DNA of 64,000 bases from contig NZ_CP061171.1 in NCBI RefSeq assembly GCF_014692875.1, positions 558,001 through 622,000 on the forward strand, given 5' to 3'. Position 1 is the first letter of the stretch, and each line of letters begins with the position of its first letter. Both the position numbers and the translations under genes were made by a program. Under the pieces are notes generated by a model that had not been told where the DNA came from, ran no database searches, and saw only the letters and a program-made list of their open reading frames with translations. This document shows positions 36,670 to 45,478 of the stretch, piece by piece. The DNA comes from Pedobacter riviphilus (lineage in GTDB: Bacteria; Bacteroidota; Bacteroidia; Sphingobacteriales; Sphingobacteriaceae).

Positions 36670-38028
36670 ATGGACAAGGCAAAATTTACCAGTCAGTCGC
36701 CCATCGTAGTAGGATTGGATATCGGTACTACAAAAATTTGTGTTATCGTTGGTCGTAGAACACAGCACGGTAAGATAGAAATCTTAGGAATAGGCAAGGC
36801 AGAATCGGCGGGAGTGACACGCGGAGTGGTTTCTAACATTCAAAAAACAGTGCAGGGTATTGCTCAAGCAGTTGAAGTAGCAAGCGGACAATCCAATGTA
36901 GAGATACAGGTGGTAAATGTGGGTATTGCTGGTCAGCACATTAAGAGCTTACAGCACAGAGGAATTTTAACAAGAAGAGAATTAAACAACGAAATCGGTA
37001 AAAAAGATATCGATAAATTGATTGATGATATGTTTAAACTGGTAATGCCACCGGGTGAGGAGATCATTCATGTATTGCCACAAGAATTTACCATCGATAA
37101 CGAACCAGGAATCAAAGATCCGATCGGTATGGCAGGGGTTCGCCTTGAAGCTAACTTCCATATTATCTCTGGTCAGGTTACGGCTGTAAAAAACATTATT
37201 AAATGTGTAAACAATGCAGGGCTGCAAACTCAGGATTTAATTCTTGAGCCATTGGCTTCTTCTGAATCGGTGTTGAGCGAGGAAGAAAAAGAAGCTGGTA
37301 TTGCATTGGTTGATATTGGTGGTGGTACTACAGATATAGCCATTTTCCATGAAGGTATTATCCGTCATACGGCAGTTATTCCTTTTGGTGGTAATAGTGT
37401 AACCGAAGATATCAGAGAGGGCTGCTCTGTAATGCGCAATCAGGCTGAGTTGTTAAAAACACGTTTTGGTTCGGCGTTGGCTGAAGAAAATAAAGAAAAC
37501 GAAATTATTTGCGTTCCGGGCTTGCGTGGCCGCGAACCAAAAGAGATTTCGGTTAAAAACCTTGCTTACGTTATCCAGGCCCGTATGGAAGAGATTATTG
37601 AGCACGTATATTATGAGATCAAATCTTCAGGGTATGAGAAAAAACTCATCGGTGGTATTGTAATTACAGGTGGTGGTGCTTTATTAAAACACTTATCGCA
37701 GGCGGTTGAATATGTAACTGGTTTAGATTGCCGTATTGGTTACCCGAACGAGCACTTATCTAAATACGAAGATATGCCTAAAGCCATTTACGATGATCTG
37801 AAAAGCCCAATGTATGCAACCAGCGTAGGCTTGCTGATTAAAGGAATCCAGAAAGCTGAAGAATTAATTGAAGAAATGAAACAACCTGGTGTTTTTGTAG
37901 AAAAACCAAAAACAGCAAAAGAAAAGGAGAAACGCGGACCAGGCTTGTTCGATAAATTACTGGCAAAAACAAGAACTTTCATTCAGGATGATATGAATGT
38001 AAGTGATGAAGATTACTTAAAAAGTTAA
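36670..38028 (+). CDS. ftsA: Cell division protein FtsA
   Basis: Actin-like membrane tether of the Z ring. ATP-binding pieces: VGLDIGTTKICVIVGR (13-28), IALVDIGGGTTDIAIF near 210 and GGIVITGGGALLKHL near 325. The SHS2 domain (1C) covers about 86-165. A C-terminal amphipathic helix would bind the membrane (GLFDKLLAKTRTFIQDD). 452 residues. Starts 5 bases after the ftsQ stop and is separated from ftsZ by 129 bases carrying DnaA-box-like sites. Confidence 0.97.
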   Translation: MDKAKFTSQSPIVVGLDIGTTKICVIVGRRTQHGKIEILGIGKAESAGVTRGVVSNIQKTVQGIAQAVEVASGQSNVEIQVVNVGIAGQHIKSLQHRGILTRRELNNEIGKKDIDKLIDDMFKLVMPPGEEIIHVLPQEFTIDNEPGIKDPIGMAGVRLEANFHIISGQVTAVKNIIKCVNNAGLQTQDLILEPLASSESVLSEEEKEAGIALVDIGGGTTDIAIFHEGIIRHTAVIPFGGNSVTEDIREGCSVMRNQAELLKTRFGSALAEENKENEIICVPGLRGREPKEISVKNLAYVIQARMEEIIEHVYYEIKSSGYEKKLIGGIVITGGGALLKHLSQAVEYVTGLDCRIGYPNEHLSKYEDMPKAIYDDLKSPMYATSVGLLIKGIQKAEELIEEMKQPGVFVEKPKTAKEKEKRGPGLFDKLLAKTRTFIQDDMNVSDEDYLKS

Positions 38029-38032
38029 TTAC

Positions 38033-38079
38033 TTTTCCACAAAAGATGAGTTTTCCACATTATTAACAGTTGTGGAAAA
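38033..38079 (+). promoter_or_regulatory. Cluster of DnaA-box-like nonamers upstream of ftsZ
   Basis: TTTTCCACA at 38033-38041 and 38051-38059, and its reverse complement TGTGGAAAA at 38071-38079. The last two form a perfect inverted repeat (gttttccaca..tgtggaaaac). TTTTCCACA differs from the DnaA consensus TTATCCACA by one base. It sits between ftsA and ftsZ where an ftsZ promoter would be expected. Function is inferred. Confidence 0.5.
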
Positions 38080-38157
38080 CGTCTGTTGAAAAAGTGTTAA
38101 TATTACATTGAGTAATGAACAGAATTTAAAATTTTTAAACAACTGATTCATAAAGAT

Positions 38158-39789
38158 ATGCAGTTCGAAATGTTAAAAGATAAGTCTTCAATCATCAAGG
38201 TAATTGGTGTTGGAGGCGGTGGCGGCAACGCAGTGAACCATATGTACCTGTCTGGTATTACTGGTGTGGATTTTATTATTTGTAATACAGATGCCCAGGC
38301 TTTGGAATCTAGCCCGATACCTAACAAGGTACAATTAGGGGCTAGTTTAACCGAAGGAATGGGGGCTGGTTCTATCCCTGAGGTTGGTAAAAACTCAGCT
38401 ATAGAGAATATAGATGATATTAAGGCAATGTTAGGTAGTACAACCAAAATGCTTTTTATTACAGCAGGAATGGGTGGTGGTACTGGAACAGGCGCTTCTC
38501 CAATCATTGCGAAAGCAGCTAAAGAACTTGATATTTTAACTGTAGCCATCATTACTACACCATTTTCTTTCGAAGGAAAAAGACGTAGACTGCAGGCCGA
38601 CGAGGGAATGGAAGAGTTGAAAAAATATGTAGATTCTTACCTGGTTATCTCTAACGATCGCCTGCGCGAAATCTTCGGAAACCTAACCCTGGGTTCTGCC
38701 TTCGGTCAGGCTGACGATATTTTAACAACAGCTGCAAAAGGTATTGCAGAGATCATTACCGTTCCAGGTTATATCAACGTGGATTTTAAGGATGTGCGTA
38801 CCGTAATGAAAGATAGCGGTGTAGCCATTATGGGTAGTTTCGCCGCTGAGGGTGATGACCGTGCATTGCAGGCTGTTGAAGGTGCTTTAGCTTCTCCATT
38901 GTTAAAAGATAATGAAATCGAAGGTGCCCGTTATATTTTATTGAACATCAGCTCAGGTTTGCGTGAGGTAACCATGGATGAGGTTTCGATCATTACCGAT
39001 TATATTCAGGAGAAAGCTGGTTTGTCAGCTGATCTAATATGGGGTAACTGTACGGACGAATCTTTAAGCGATAAGCTTTCTGTAACCATTATTGCAACTG
39101 GTTTTCAAACATCAGAAGAACGTGTAAACGAAGAAAAAAATAAAAAGAAAATATCACTTTTAACACCTGAAGAAGCACCGCTAGTTCGTCCCGTTGAACC
39201 TGTAAACTCTTTCATTCAGCCTAAAACAACGCCATCTTATGAGCCTGTTTTAAAAACTAAGGAAGAAGTTTCGCAAGCAGATCTTTTTGGTGGTATGTTC
39301 AATAAATCTGAACCTCAAAAAGTTCAGGAGCCAGAAAATAACGTGGTTCGCCATACTTTAATTGAAGAAGAACCTCAGGTAGAAGAAGCAAAGGAAACCG
39401 GATTTGAATTTGAAGTTAAATTAGCGGAAACTAATTTTGTGTTCGAAACACCAGTTGCCCAAATGCCGCCAATGCCTGAGCCGGAGCCAGAAATCGAAAT
39501 GCCGGTTGTTGGTTTAGATGACGACAAAAGTGATGAATCGATGGAAGAGCAATTGAAAAAATCTAAAGAGCGTATCTTACGTTTAAAAGATTTAAGTATG
39601 AAATTGCGTACAACTAATGGTTTACAGGAATTAGAAAACGAACCTGCTTACAAACGCAAGCAAATGCAGTTGCAACAAGTTCAGCATTCTTCTGAATCGC
39701 AGGTAAGTAGATTTACGTTAAGCAATGATCAGGATGGTGGTACAGAGATTAGACCTAACAATTCTTTCTTGCACGATAACGTTGATTAA
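38158..39789 (+). CDS. ftsZ: Cell division GTPase FtsZ
   Basis: Tubulin-like GTPase that forms the Z ring. N-terminal nucleotide site VIGVGGGGGNAVNHM (about 14-28) and tubulin signature GGGTGTG at 106-112. GTPase core to about residue 325, with GNLTLGSAFGQADDIL in the middle. A long acidic linker follows, then the Bacteroidetes C-terminal peptide EIRPNNSFLHDNVD, which would bind FtsA. 543 residues, longer than E. coli FtsZ because of the linker. Start ATG at 38158; an ATG five codons later is possible. Confidence 0.98.
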   Translation: MQFEMLKDKSSIIKVIGVGGGGGNAVNHMYLSGITGVDFIICNTDAQALESSPIPNKVQLGASLTEGMGAGSIPEVGKNSAIENIDDIKAMLGSTTKMLFITAGMGGGTGTGASPIIAKAAKELDILTVAIITTPFSFEGKRRRLQADEGMEELKKYVDSYLVISNDRLREIFGNLTLGSAFGQADDILTTAAKGIAEIITVPGYINVDFKDVRTVMKDSGVAIMGSFAAEGDDRALQAVEGALASPLLKDNEIEGARYILLNISSGLREVTMDEVSIITDYIQEKAGLSADLIWGNCTDESLSDKLSVTIIATGFQTSEERVNEEKNKKKISLLTPEEAPLVRPVEPVNSFIQPKTTPSYEPVLKTKEEVSQADLFGGMFNKSEPQKVQEPENNVVRHTLIEEEPQVEEAKETGFEFEVKLAETNFVFETPVAQMPPMPEPEPEIEMPVVGLDDDKSDESMEEQLKKSKERILRLKDLSMKLRTTNGLQELENEPAYKRKQMQLQQVQHSSESQVSRFTLSNDQDGGTEIRPNNSFLHDNVD

Positions 39790-39809
39790 AACGAACCAAA
39801 TATAATTTT

Positions 39810-39839
39810 AAAGCCCCGTTGTAAAATCGGGGCTTTTTT
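39810..39839 (+). terminator. Rho-independent terminator after ftsZ
   Basis: Arms aaagccccg and cggggcttt with a nine-base loop, followed by a T run. Ends the dcw cluster. Confidence 0.85.
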
Positions 39840-39955
39840 GGCATAAAATTGGAGTGTTAAAAAATCTTAATTAACACCTAAAAGATCATTAGGTTGATTT
39901 TAAGACGAATAAAGCTTAAATTCGCAAAATTTTATTATAAAAAACACATAATACA

Positions 39956-41197
39956 TTGGATATATTTGATAAGATAGCAAAGCACATGGGACCTCTTGGC
40001 CAACACCAGAAATGGTCTCATGGGTATTTCTCGTTTCCAAAATTAGAGGGAGAAATTGCACCTCATATGCAGTTTCGTGGAAAAGAGCATTTGGTTTGGA
40101 GTTTAAACAACTACTTAGGCTTAGCCAATCACCCGGAAGTTAGAAAAGCAGATGAAGAAGCTGCTGCAAAATTCGGTATGGCTTATCCTATGGGTGCCCG
40201 TATGATGAGCGGTAACTCAAACTATCACGAACAGTTGGAGCAAGAACTTGCAGAATTTGTAGGTAAACCCGATGCATTTTTATTAAACTACGGCTATCAG
40301 GGCATGGTATCCATTATTGATACTTTGGTTGACAGAAATGATGTGGTGGTATATGATGCAGAATCGCATGCCTGTATTGTAGATGGATTACGTTTGCATA
40401 TGGGTAAACGTTTTGTTTACAAACATAATGATATTGAAAGTGCCCGTAAGCAATTAGAACGTGCTACCAAATTGGTTGAAGAAACCGGAGGTGGAATTCT
40501 TTTAATTACTGAAGGTGTTTTCGGAATGAGTGGCGCTCAGGGCAAATTAAAGGAAATCGTTGATCTTAAAAAGGATTTCAATTTCCGTATTTTAGTTGAT
40601 GATGCGCATGGTTTCGGTACTATGGGTAAAACTGGTGCTGGCACACACGAAGCACAAGACTGTATTGAAGGAATTGATGTTTACTTTGGAACCTTTGCCA
40701 AATCAATGGCAGGTATTGGTGCCTTTGTTGCTTCAACAGAACAAATTACCAATTTCTTAAGGTATAACATGCGTTCTCAGACTTTTGCTAAGGCATTACC
40801 TATGCCAATGGTAATCGGTTTATTAAAACGCTTAGAATTGCTAAAAAGCAAACCTGAATTGAAAGATAAACTTTGGGAAATTGCAATGACCCTTCAAAAA
40901 GGATTACGCGAACGCGGATTCGATTTAGGTGTTACCGATTCTGTAGTTACTCCGGTTTTCTTAAAAGGTGAACTTTCAGATGCCACTGCAATTACTTACG
41001 ATTTACGCGAAAATTATAGCATCTTTTGCTCAATCGTAGTTTATCCTGTAATTCCAAAAGGTATGATCGAACTCCGTTTAATTCCTACAGCCGTACACAC
41101 GTTAGAAGATGTACAACGTACTTTAGATGCTTTTAGCGAAGTTGCTGAAAAATTAGAAAACGGATATTATAAAGAGAATCTTTTCGCTACCGTTTAA
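39956..41197 (+). CDS. Alpha-oxoamine synthase family PLP-dependent enzyme
   Basis: A 413-residue fold-type I PLP enzyme of the family that includes 8-amino-7-oxononanoate synthase, KBL, 5-aminolevulinate synthase and serine palmitoyltransferase. Motifs: SLNNYLGLANHPEVRKADEE near 43-62; DAESHACIVDGLRLHMGKR; ILVDDAHGFGTMG with the PLP-ring Asp; TFAKSMAGIGAFVAS with the Schiff-base Lys at about 263. The start must be TTG 39956 because no ATG is available before the domain. It makes a C-C bond from acyl-CoA or acyl-ACP and an amino acid. A sphingoid or capnine (sulfonolipid) base is plausible for this group, but the substrate is not readable. Lies directly after ftsZ, with its own terminator. 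Confidence 0.85.
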   Translation: MDIFDKIAKHMGPLGQHQKWSHGYFSFPKLEGEIAPHMQFRGKEHLVWSLNNYLGLANHPEVRKADEEAAAKFGMAYPMGARMMSGNSNYHEQLEQELAEFVGKPDAFLLNYGYQGMVSIIDTLVDRNDVVVYDAESHACIVDGLRLHMGKRFVYKHNDIESARKQLERATKLVEETGGGILLITEGVFGMSGAQGKLKEIVDLKKDFNFRILVDDAHGFGTMGKTGAGTHEAQDCIEGIDVYFGTFAKSMAGIGAFVASTEQITNFLRYNMRSQTFAKALPMPMVIGLLKRLELLKSKPELKDKLWEIAMTLQKGLRERGFDLGVTDSVVTPVFLKGELSDATAITYDLRENYSIFCSIVVYPVIPKGMIELRLIPTAVHTLEDVQRTLDAFSEVAEKLENGYYKENLFATV

Positions 41198-41218
41198 GAT
41201 CTATAAAAATTTTTACAG

Positions 41219-41249
41219 AGCCCTTTAAATACGTTTAAAGGGCTTTTTT
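41219..41249 (+). terminator. Rho-independent terminator
   Basis: Arms agccctttaaa (41219-41229) and tttaaagggct (41234-41244) with a four-base loop, then five T. Ends the alpha-oxoamine synthase gene. Confidence 0.88.
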
Positions 41250-41459
41250 ATGAGGCTTATTTTTGCAAAAAGCTGTATTTCAGCTACTTTTGTGTATTTT
41301 TTTTAAGGTGATATGTTTATAAATGGATAGAATGTGGAAAAAAATGGCATAGAAGGCTGTTTTTTATTGTTCTAAAAATTTTTTTATTTCATCAAACCCT
41401 TTAAATTAGAGTAGATAATTAAAAACTAAAACCTTAAAGAACCATAGGAGTAATTAAAA

Positions 41460-41636
41460 ATGAAAAAATTCGAAGAAGTAAAGAGTTTAGTGGCAGCTTT
41501 GGAAGCTGATGCAGACAAATTTTATAACAAAGGTAACAGCGCAGCTGGAACCCGTATACGTAAAGGTATGCAGGATTTGAAAAACTTAGCTCAGGCCATC
41601 CGTTTGGAGGTTCAGGAAACCAAAAACAAAGCTTAA
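41460..41636 (+). CDS. Small histone H1-like (Hc1-type) protein, 58 residues
   Basis: ATG at 41460, stop at 41634-41636. The protein begins MKKFEEVKSLVAALEADADK and ends LEVQETKNKA; the middle is FYNKGNSAAGTRIRKGMQDL. It is helical and rich in Lys and Ala, as in the Hc1-like proteins annotated in many Bacteroidetes as histone H1. They would bind DNA or RNA. AGGAG lies about 13 bases upstream, unusual in this window. A terminator follows at once. A TGTGGAAAA nonamer occurs about 125 bases upstream. Confidence 0.8.
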   Translation: MKKFEEVKSLVAALEADADKFYNKGNSAAGTRIRKGMQDLKNLAQAIRLEVQETKNKA

Positions 41637-41657
41637 ACGATCAAAATATGAATATTG

Positions 41658-41688
41658 AAAAGCCTCAGAAATTTTCTGAGGCTTTTTT
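41658..41688 (+). terminator. Rho-independent terminator
   Basis: Arms aaagcctcagaaa and tttctgaggcttt form a strong stem followed by T. Ends the Hc1-type gene. Confidence 0.88.
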
Positions 41689-41950
41689 GTATACTATATT
41701 TTCTCTTGTTGTTATTATTTATTACTAAATGCCATCTTTACTGTAAAATATATAAGACAAATTAGCCTTCATTGCATAAGTTTTCTTAGCTTTCTTTTTA
41801 TTTACTCCAAGTAGTCTTTTAGATTACAAACATTAAGCGGAAATTTTGATTTTAAGATATATTGCAAGCTTTGTGTTAAGGCAGAGTAAGTAGAATACTG
41901 AAGTGCGCCAATCATTTGGTATGAAGTGATAACATTATTAACAGTATAAG
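41689..41950. other. AT-rich spacer before the Crp-AraC regulator
   Basis: No gene that I can defend. The reverse strand has a short open frame ending at 41818, beginning with an ATG for about 36 codons (MIGALQYSTYSALTQ..), but nothing supports it. The regulator starts with GTG at 41951, so its promoter lies here. Confidence 0.35.
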
Positions 41951-42934
41951 GTGTCAAAACATTTGCAATACAATAAAGCAGACAGTAAAGATGTGGAGTA
42001 TGTGCTAAGCATACTGAGTAGGGTGTATCCTGTAGATATTAAATTGAAAAAAGAATTTGAGCAACATCTCTTAAGGCTCAGGATTAAAAAAGACCAAATA
42101 TTGTTCAATGAGAATGAAGTATGCGAATACATCTACTTCATTGTTAAGGGAGCTTTAATGGGTTGCACTACTCATAATAAACAAAAAATAACCACCTATA
42201 TCTCAGTTGAAAATGATTTTGTAAGTTCTATATCCGGTCTTCATGGATCGGGTTATTCCCAGGAATATGTGGTGGCTGTAGAAGATACGGATCTACTGGC
42301 CATCCATAATAATGAACTCAATCGTCTTTTTGCGCACCACTTCGATCTCAATTATATCTTTAGGGTTATTTTGGAGAAATATTATAAAGATGCCCAGCAA
42401 AGGGCGCATATTATCCGTGTGGGGAATGCAAAGGAGAGATACCTGTATTTTGCTAAAACCAACCCGGGATATTTAGACCGACTGCCCCTAGCGCTCGTAG
42501 CTTCACTGTTGAATGTTAAAGCATCAACACTATTATCCATCAAGAAAAATTTTTCGAAACCCAAAGAGCAGAACAAGGATCTGGCAGAATGTGGGCAGAA
42601 ATTAGAGCTCTATGTTAACAAACACCAGCTGTTCAGGCAAAAGGATATTAGGCTCCATTCCCTCGCCCAAAGGATCGGCATAAGCAGCCATGAACTTTCT
42701 GTGGTATTAAACAACTATTTCAATAAAAGCTTTATTGATTATATTAATCAGTATCGTGTAAATTGGATTAAAGGAAGCATCCAGAATCGTGATATCATGC
42801 AGAACTTTACGCTAGAGGCACTCGCCTACAGCGCAGGTTTTTCTTCACGGAGTGCTTTTTATAGCTCCTTTAAAAAATTAGTAGGAATGAGTCCGATCGA
42901 ATATTCTAAAACCCTAAATCAGGAAAAACTTTAA
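41951..42934 (+). CDS. Crp-like cNMP-binding domain fused to an AraC-type DNA-binding domain
   Basis: 327 residues; GTG start. Residues about 1-150 are a cyclic-nucleotide-binding fold (KDQILFNENEVCEYIYFIVK, DFVSSISGLHGSGYS, EDTDLLAIHNNELNRLF). Residues about 170-200 resemble the Crp/Fnr winged-helix region, RLPLALVASLLNVKASTLLS. Residues about 225-325 are an AraC-type double helix-turn-helix: LHSLAQRIGISSHELSVVLN and FTLEALAYSAGFSSRSAFYS, ending GMSPIEYSKTLNQEKL. A Crp core plus AraC tail is uncommon. It would respond to a small molecule or cNMP. Targets are unknown, though a GNAT gene follows about 185 bases downstream. Confidence 0.85.
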   Translation: MSKHLQYNKADSKDVEYVLSILSRVYPVDIKLKKEFEQHLLRLRIKKDQILFNENEVCEYIYFIVKGALMGCTTHNKQKITTYISVENDFVSSISGLHGSGYSQEYVVAVEDTDLLAIHNNELNRLFAHHFDLNYIFRVILEKYYKDAQQRAHIIRVGNAKERYLYFAKTNPGYLDRLPLALVASLLNVKASTLLSIKKNFSKPKEQNKDLAECGQKLELYVNKHQLFRQKDIRLHSLAQRIGISSHELSVVLNNYFNKSFIDYINQYRVNWIKGSIQNRDIMQNFTLEALAYSAGFSSRSAFYSSFKKLVGMSPIEYSKTLNQEKL

Positions 42935-43119
42935 TTTAACGTTTCTGTTACGGAAAGGCACTCTTAAGGTATTTTTTATTCTATAGTTGTGTTGATTTAT
43001 AATTCAGGACAAACTTGCTTCTGTATTATGCACTATAAGGTGCATGTTTGACTAATTTCGTAAAACAAACATAAATAATAGGTTTCATAGGCTGATATTG
43101 GCCAAAATTGATTAAGACT

Positions 43120-43602
43120 ATGATAAAAATCATGCGATCTGCTGATTGGGAAGAGATTAGGACTATCTATCAAGAGGGAATTGAGACAGGTACTGCGAGT
43201 TTTAGGACACCTGATATTTCTTGGGAAGACTGGGATTCTTCACACCTTAAAGCTTGTAGGTTTGTGGCCTGGAAAAATAAAGAAATTATAGGCTGGTGTG
43301 CGCTTTTGCCAGTATCGGCAAATTATGATATCGGTAGGGTAGGTGAGATAGAAGTGTATGTTAAACATGGTTATAAAGGCCAGGGGATAGGTTCTTTATT
43401 GTTAGATGCCTTGGTTAAAGAAAGTGAAAATAAAGGCATTTGGATGCTTCAGGCTGGGATATTTTTGCAAAATTCGGCCATATTGAAGATTCATGAAAAA
43501 GCAGGCTTCAGGGTAGTGGGCTATCGCGAAAAAATAGGGAAGTCAAAAGGTGTTTGGCAGGATAACCTGCTGATGGAAAGAAGAAATAAATTGATTGCTT
43601 AG
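43120..43602 (+). CDS. GNAT acetyltransferase of the phosphinothricin-acetyltransferase type
   Basis: Start chosen at ATG 43120 (MIKIMRSADWEEIRTIYQEG); the longer frame begins at TTG four codons earlier. 160 residues. Family pattern: EGIETGTASFRTPDISWEDW (about 19-38), FVAWKNKEIIGWCALLPVS, the acetyl-CoA site EVYVKHGYKGQGIGSLLLDA with QGIGS, and LQAGIFLQNSAILKIHEKAGF. Matches the Pat/Bar-like subgroup, which acetylates primary amines of amino-acid analogues. The substrate is not readable. A terminator follows. Confidence 0.85.
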   Translation: MIKIMRSADWEEIRTIYQEGIETGTASFRTPDISWEDWDSSHLKACRFVAWKNKEIIGWCALLPVSANYDIGRVGEIEVYVKHGYKGQGIGSLLLDALVKESENKGIWMLQAGIFLQNSAILKIHEKAGFRVVGYREKIGKSKGVWQDNLLMERRNKLIA

Positions 43603-43618
43603 CAAAGATCTTTAAACC

Positions 43619-43650
43619 AAGAGGGTGTACAAAAAGACATCCTCTTTTTC
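43619..43650 (+). terminator. Rho-independent terminator
   Basis: aagagggtgt (43619-43628) pairs with acatcctctt (43637-43646) with one wobble pair around an acaaaaag loop; TTT follows. Ends the GNAT gene. Confidence 0.75.
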
Positions 43651-43930
43651 GTTATATCAAAGTTGAAGTTTTCGGATGCTGATAAAACATTAGGCCATTT
43701 TATCATTTTGAGTATTATTTTCCCATAACCTGTTGATCTTCATTTTTAAAAGATACGAAAGGTTTTAACAATCGTTTTTTAGGTACTTTCACTACGATTT
43801 CTCTTAAGTTGTTGCTATCATAGCCAGTCTGAAAATGGCATTTACTTTTTGGCATCTCGCGAACATTGTAACAAATCCGCTTTTTTTTAATCGAATTTAC
43901 ATCTATTTTGATAAAGACTTGATGTACCCT
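43651..43930. other. Spacer before the serine hydrolase gene
   Basis: AT-rich sequence with no gene that I can support. Open frames on both strands here are shadows of the downstream gene. The promoter of the serine hydrolase must lie here; none is clear. Confidence 0.35.
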
Positions 43931-45352
43931 ATGCGTAAAATATCCATCCTTAAACTTAGCCTTTGCATCACATTGTTCGGTGTAAATCTCGGATATGCAC
44001 AGCACAAAAGACAATCTTATGAGTCCATCGCCGTAAAAGTACAGATGAATTTTAACGCGAACCAGCCAGATCAAATATATTTCCTTACATCACCAGGATT
44101 TCAGAAGAAGATGACCAGCGAGCAATTTACCATTGGTATGAGCAAGTTTCATGCTAAGGTGGGAGATTGGACAAGTTATGAATTTAAGGATGAAAATGAA
44201 ACCGGAGTTGATTATTTGGCAGTATTTGAAAACTCCCGCCAGATATTTTCGCTTAAAATTGATGAGCAAGGCAAAATCAGTAGGTTAAATTTTGCAACTG
44301 TTCCTGTAGTGATTGCTGAAAAATCTTCACGGGCAGCCAGCAATAATCTGCTTAAAGACTCCTTGGATCTCTGGGTAGAGCGAGTGGTGAGACCTTATAT
44401 ACAAAAAGGGAATACCTGCGGCCTAGAGCTAGCATTTATCCATAACGGACAAGTACGTAAATACAGTTACGGTTCAGTTAAAAAAACAGTAGATCAATTA
44501 CCCGACGCGGCAAACACTATATTTGAGATTGGCTCGGTGACAAAAACTTTCAATGCATTGCTTCTTGCTGAGGAAGTAGTATCTGGTAGGATGAAACTCA
44601 CAGACCCAATTAATCTTTACCTGCCGGATTCGATACCAGAACTGAGTTTTCAAAGCAAACCGATCACTTTACAACATTTAGTTAACCATACTTCTGGTTT
44701 CCCCAGATTGCCTAGTAATATTTTTAAGGGCAAAATAGATCCAAAAGATCCGTACAAGCACTACTTATCTGATTCGCTCTACAGTTTTTTGAGACATTAT
44801 AAGCCTGCTATAATGCCTGGAACAGTATTTTCCTACTCCAATTACGGTGCAGGTGTACTGGGCACTATACTGGAACGTAAGTATGGAAACAGCTTTGAGC
44901 AGTTGATTGTAAGCCGGATATGTGATCCCTTAGATATGAGAAATACCAGCGTTACACTAAACGACGCTAATCAAAAAAACTTTGCGCAAGGTTATAATGA
45001 AATCGGTGAAACAACCGTACCCTGGGAGCTGGCATCACTAAAGGGCTCGGGAGCAATTCGCTCCACATTGGATGATATGGTTAAATATACCTGTGCGCAA
45101 ATGGAGATGAGAGGACCTTTGAAAAAGGCAATTGCATTAAGTCATCAGTCTACTTTTGAAGGGAGAAATCAAAGTATGGGGCTTGGTTGGAGAATTACTA
45201 AGAGTGGCCCGAACTCCTATTTGCATCATTCTGGCGGAACCGGCGGTTTCAGATCCTTCGTTGGTTTTGATGTAGAAAGAAAGATTGGGATAGTTATTCT
45301 ATCAAATGCCGCGGAAGACGTTACGACAATTGGTGAAGGATTTTTAAGATAA
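43931..45352 (+). CDS. Secreted serine hydrolase of the class C beta-lactamase/D-alanyl-D-alanine peptidase family
   Basis: Start taken at ATG 43931 (MRKISILKLSLCITLFGV), which gives a signal peptide ending near YAQ. The longer frame starts upstream without a signal. Residues about 30-115 are a DUF3887-like front domain (YESIAVKVQMNFNANQPDQI). The catalytic domain has SVTK (S-x-x-K, in EIGSVTKTFNALLLAEE) near 195, YSN (FSYSNYGAGVLG) near 300 and HSGGTGGF near 435. It would cleave peptidoglycan peptides or a small ester/amide. The end at GEGFLR may be cut by a frameshift; see findings. About 473 residues. Confidence 0.85.
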   Translation: MRKISILKLSLCITLFGVNLGYAQHKRQSYESIAVKVQMNFNANQPDQIYFLTSPGFQKKMTSEQFTIGMSKFHAKVGDWTSYEFKDENETGVDYLAVFENSRQIFSLKIDEQGKISRLNFATVPVVIAEKSSRAASNNLLKDSLDLWVERVVRPYIQKGNTCGLELAFIHNGQVRKYSYGSVKKTVDQLPDAANTIFEIGSVTKTFNALLLAEEVVSGRMKLTDPINLYLPDSIPELSFQSKPITLQHLVNHTSGFPRLPSNIFKGKIDPKDPYKHYLSDSLYSFLRHYKPAIMPGTVFSYSNYGAGVLGTILERKYGNSFEQLIVSRICDPLDMRNTSVTLNDANQKNFAQGYNEIGETTVPWELASLKGSGAIRSTLDDMVKYTCAQMEMRGPLKKAIALSHQSTFEGRNQSMGLGWRITKSGPNSYLHHSGGTGGFRSFVGFDVERKIGIVILSNAAEDVTTIGEGFLR

Positions 45353-45443
45353 CGGTGCCCATTGCTATCGATAATGAGATTTTTAACTATGTTGGCTCAC
45401 CAATTGGTTTGAATTTAAGCCTTGAATTATTATTAAGGCGCTG

Positions 45444-45474
45444 AAGGGGGAGCTTTTCGGACACCCCCTTTTAA
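45444..45474 (+). terminator. Probable terminator after the serine hydrolase
   Basis: aaggggg (45444-45450) and cccccttt (45464-45471) around a 13-base loop, followed by T-rich sequence. It starts right after a TGA that would end the serine hydrolase if its reading frame is restored. Confidence 0.55.
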
Positions 45475-45478
45475 TAAA

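Noticed and set aside
41818..41925. Reverse-strand short open frame of about 36 codons (MIGALQYSTYSALTQ..)
   Set aside because: Too short and unsupported; no promoter or start signal; the area is AT-rich.
43715..44074. Reverse-strand 119-codon frame over the serine hydrolase start
   Set aside because: Antisense to the signal peptide and front domain; no motif.
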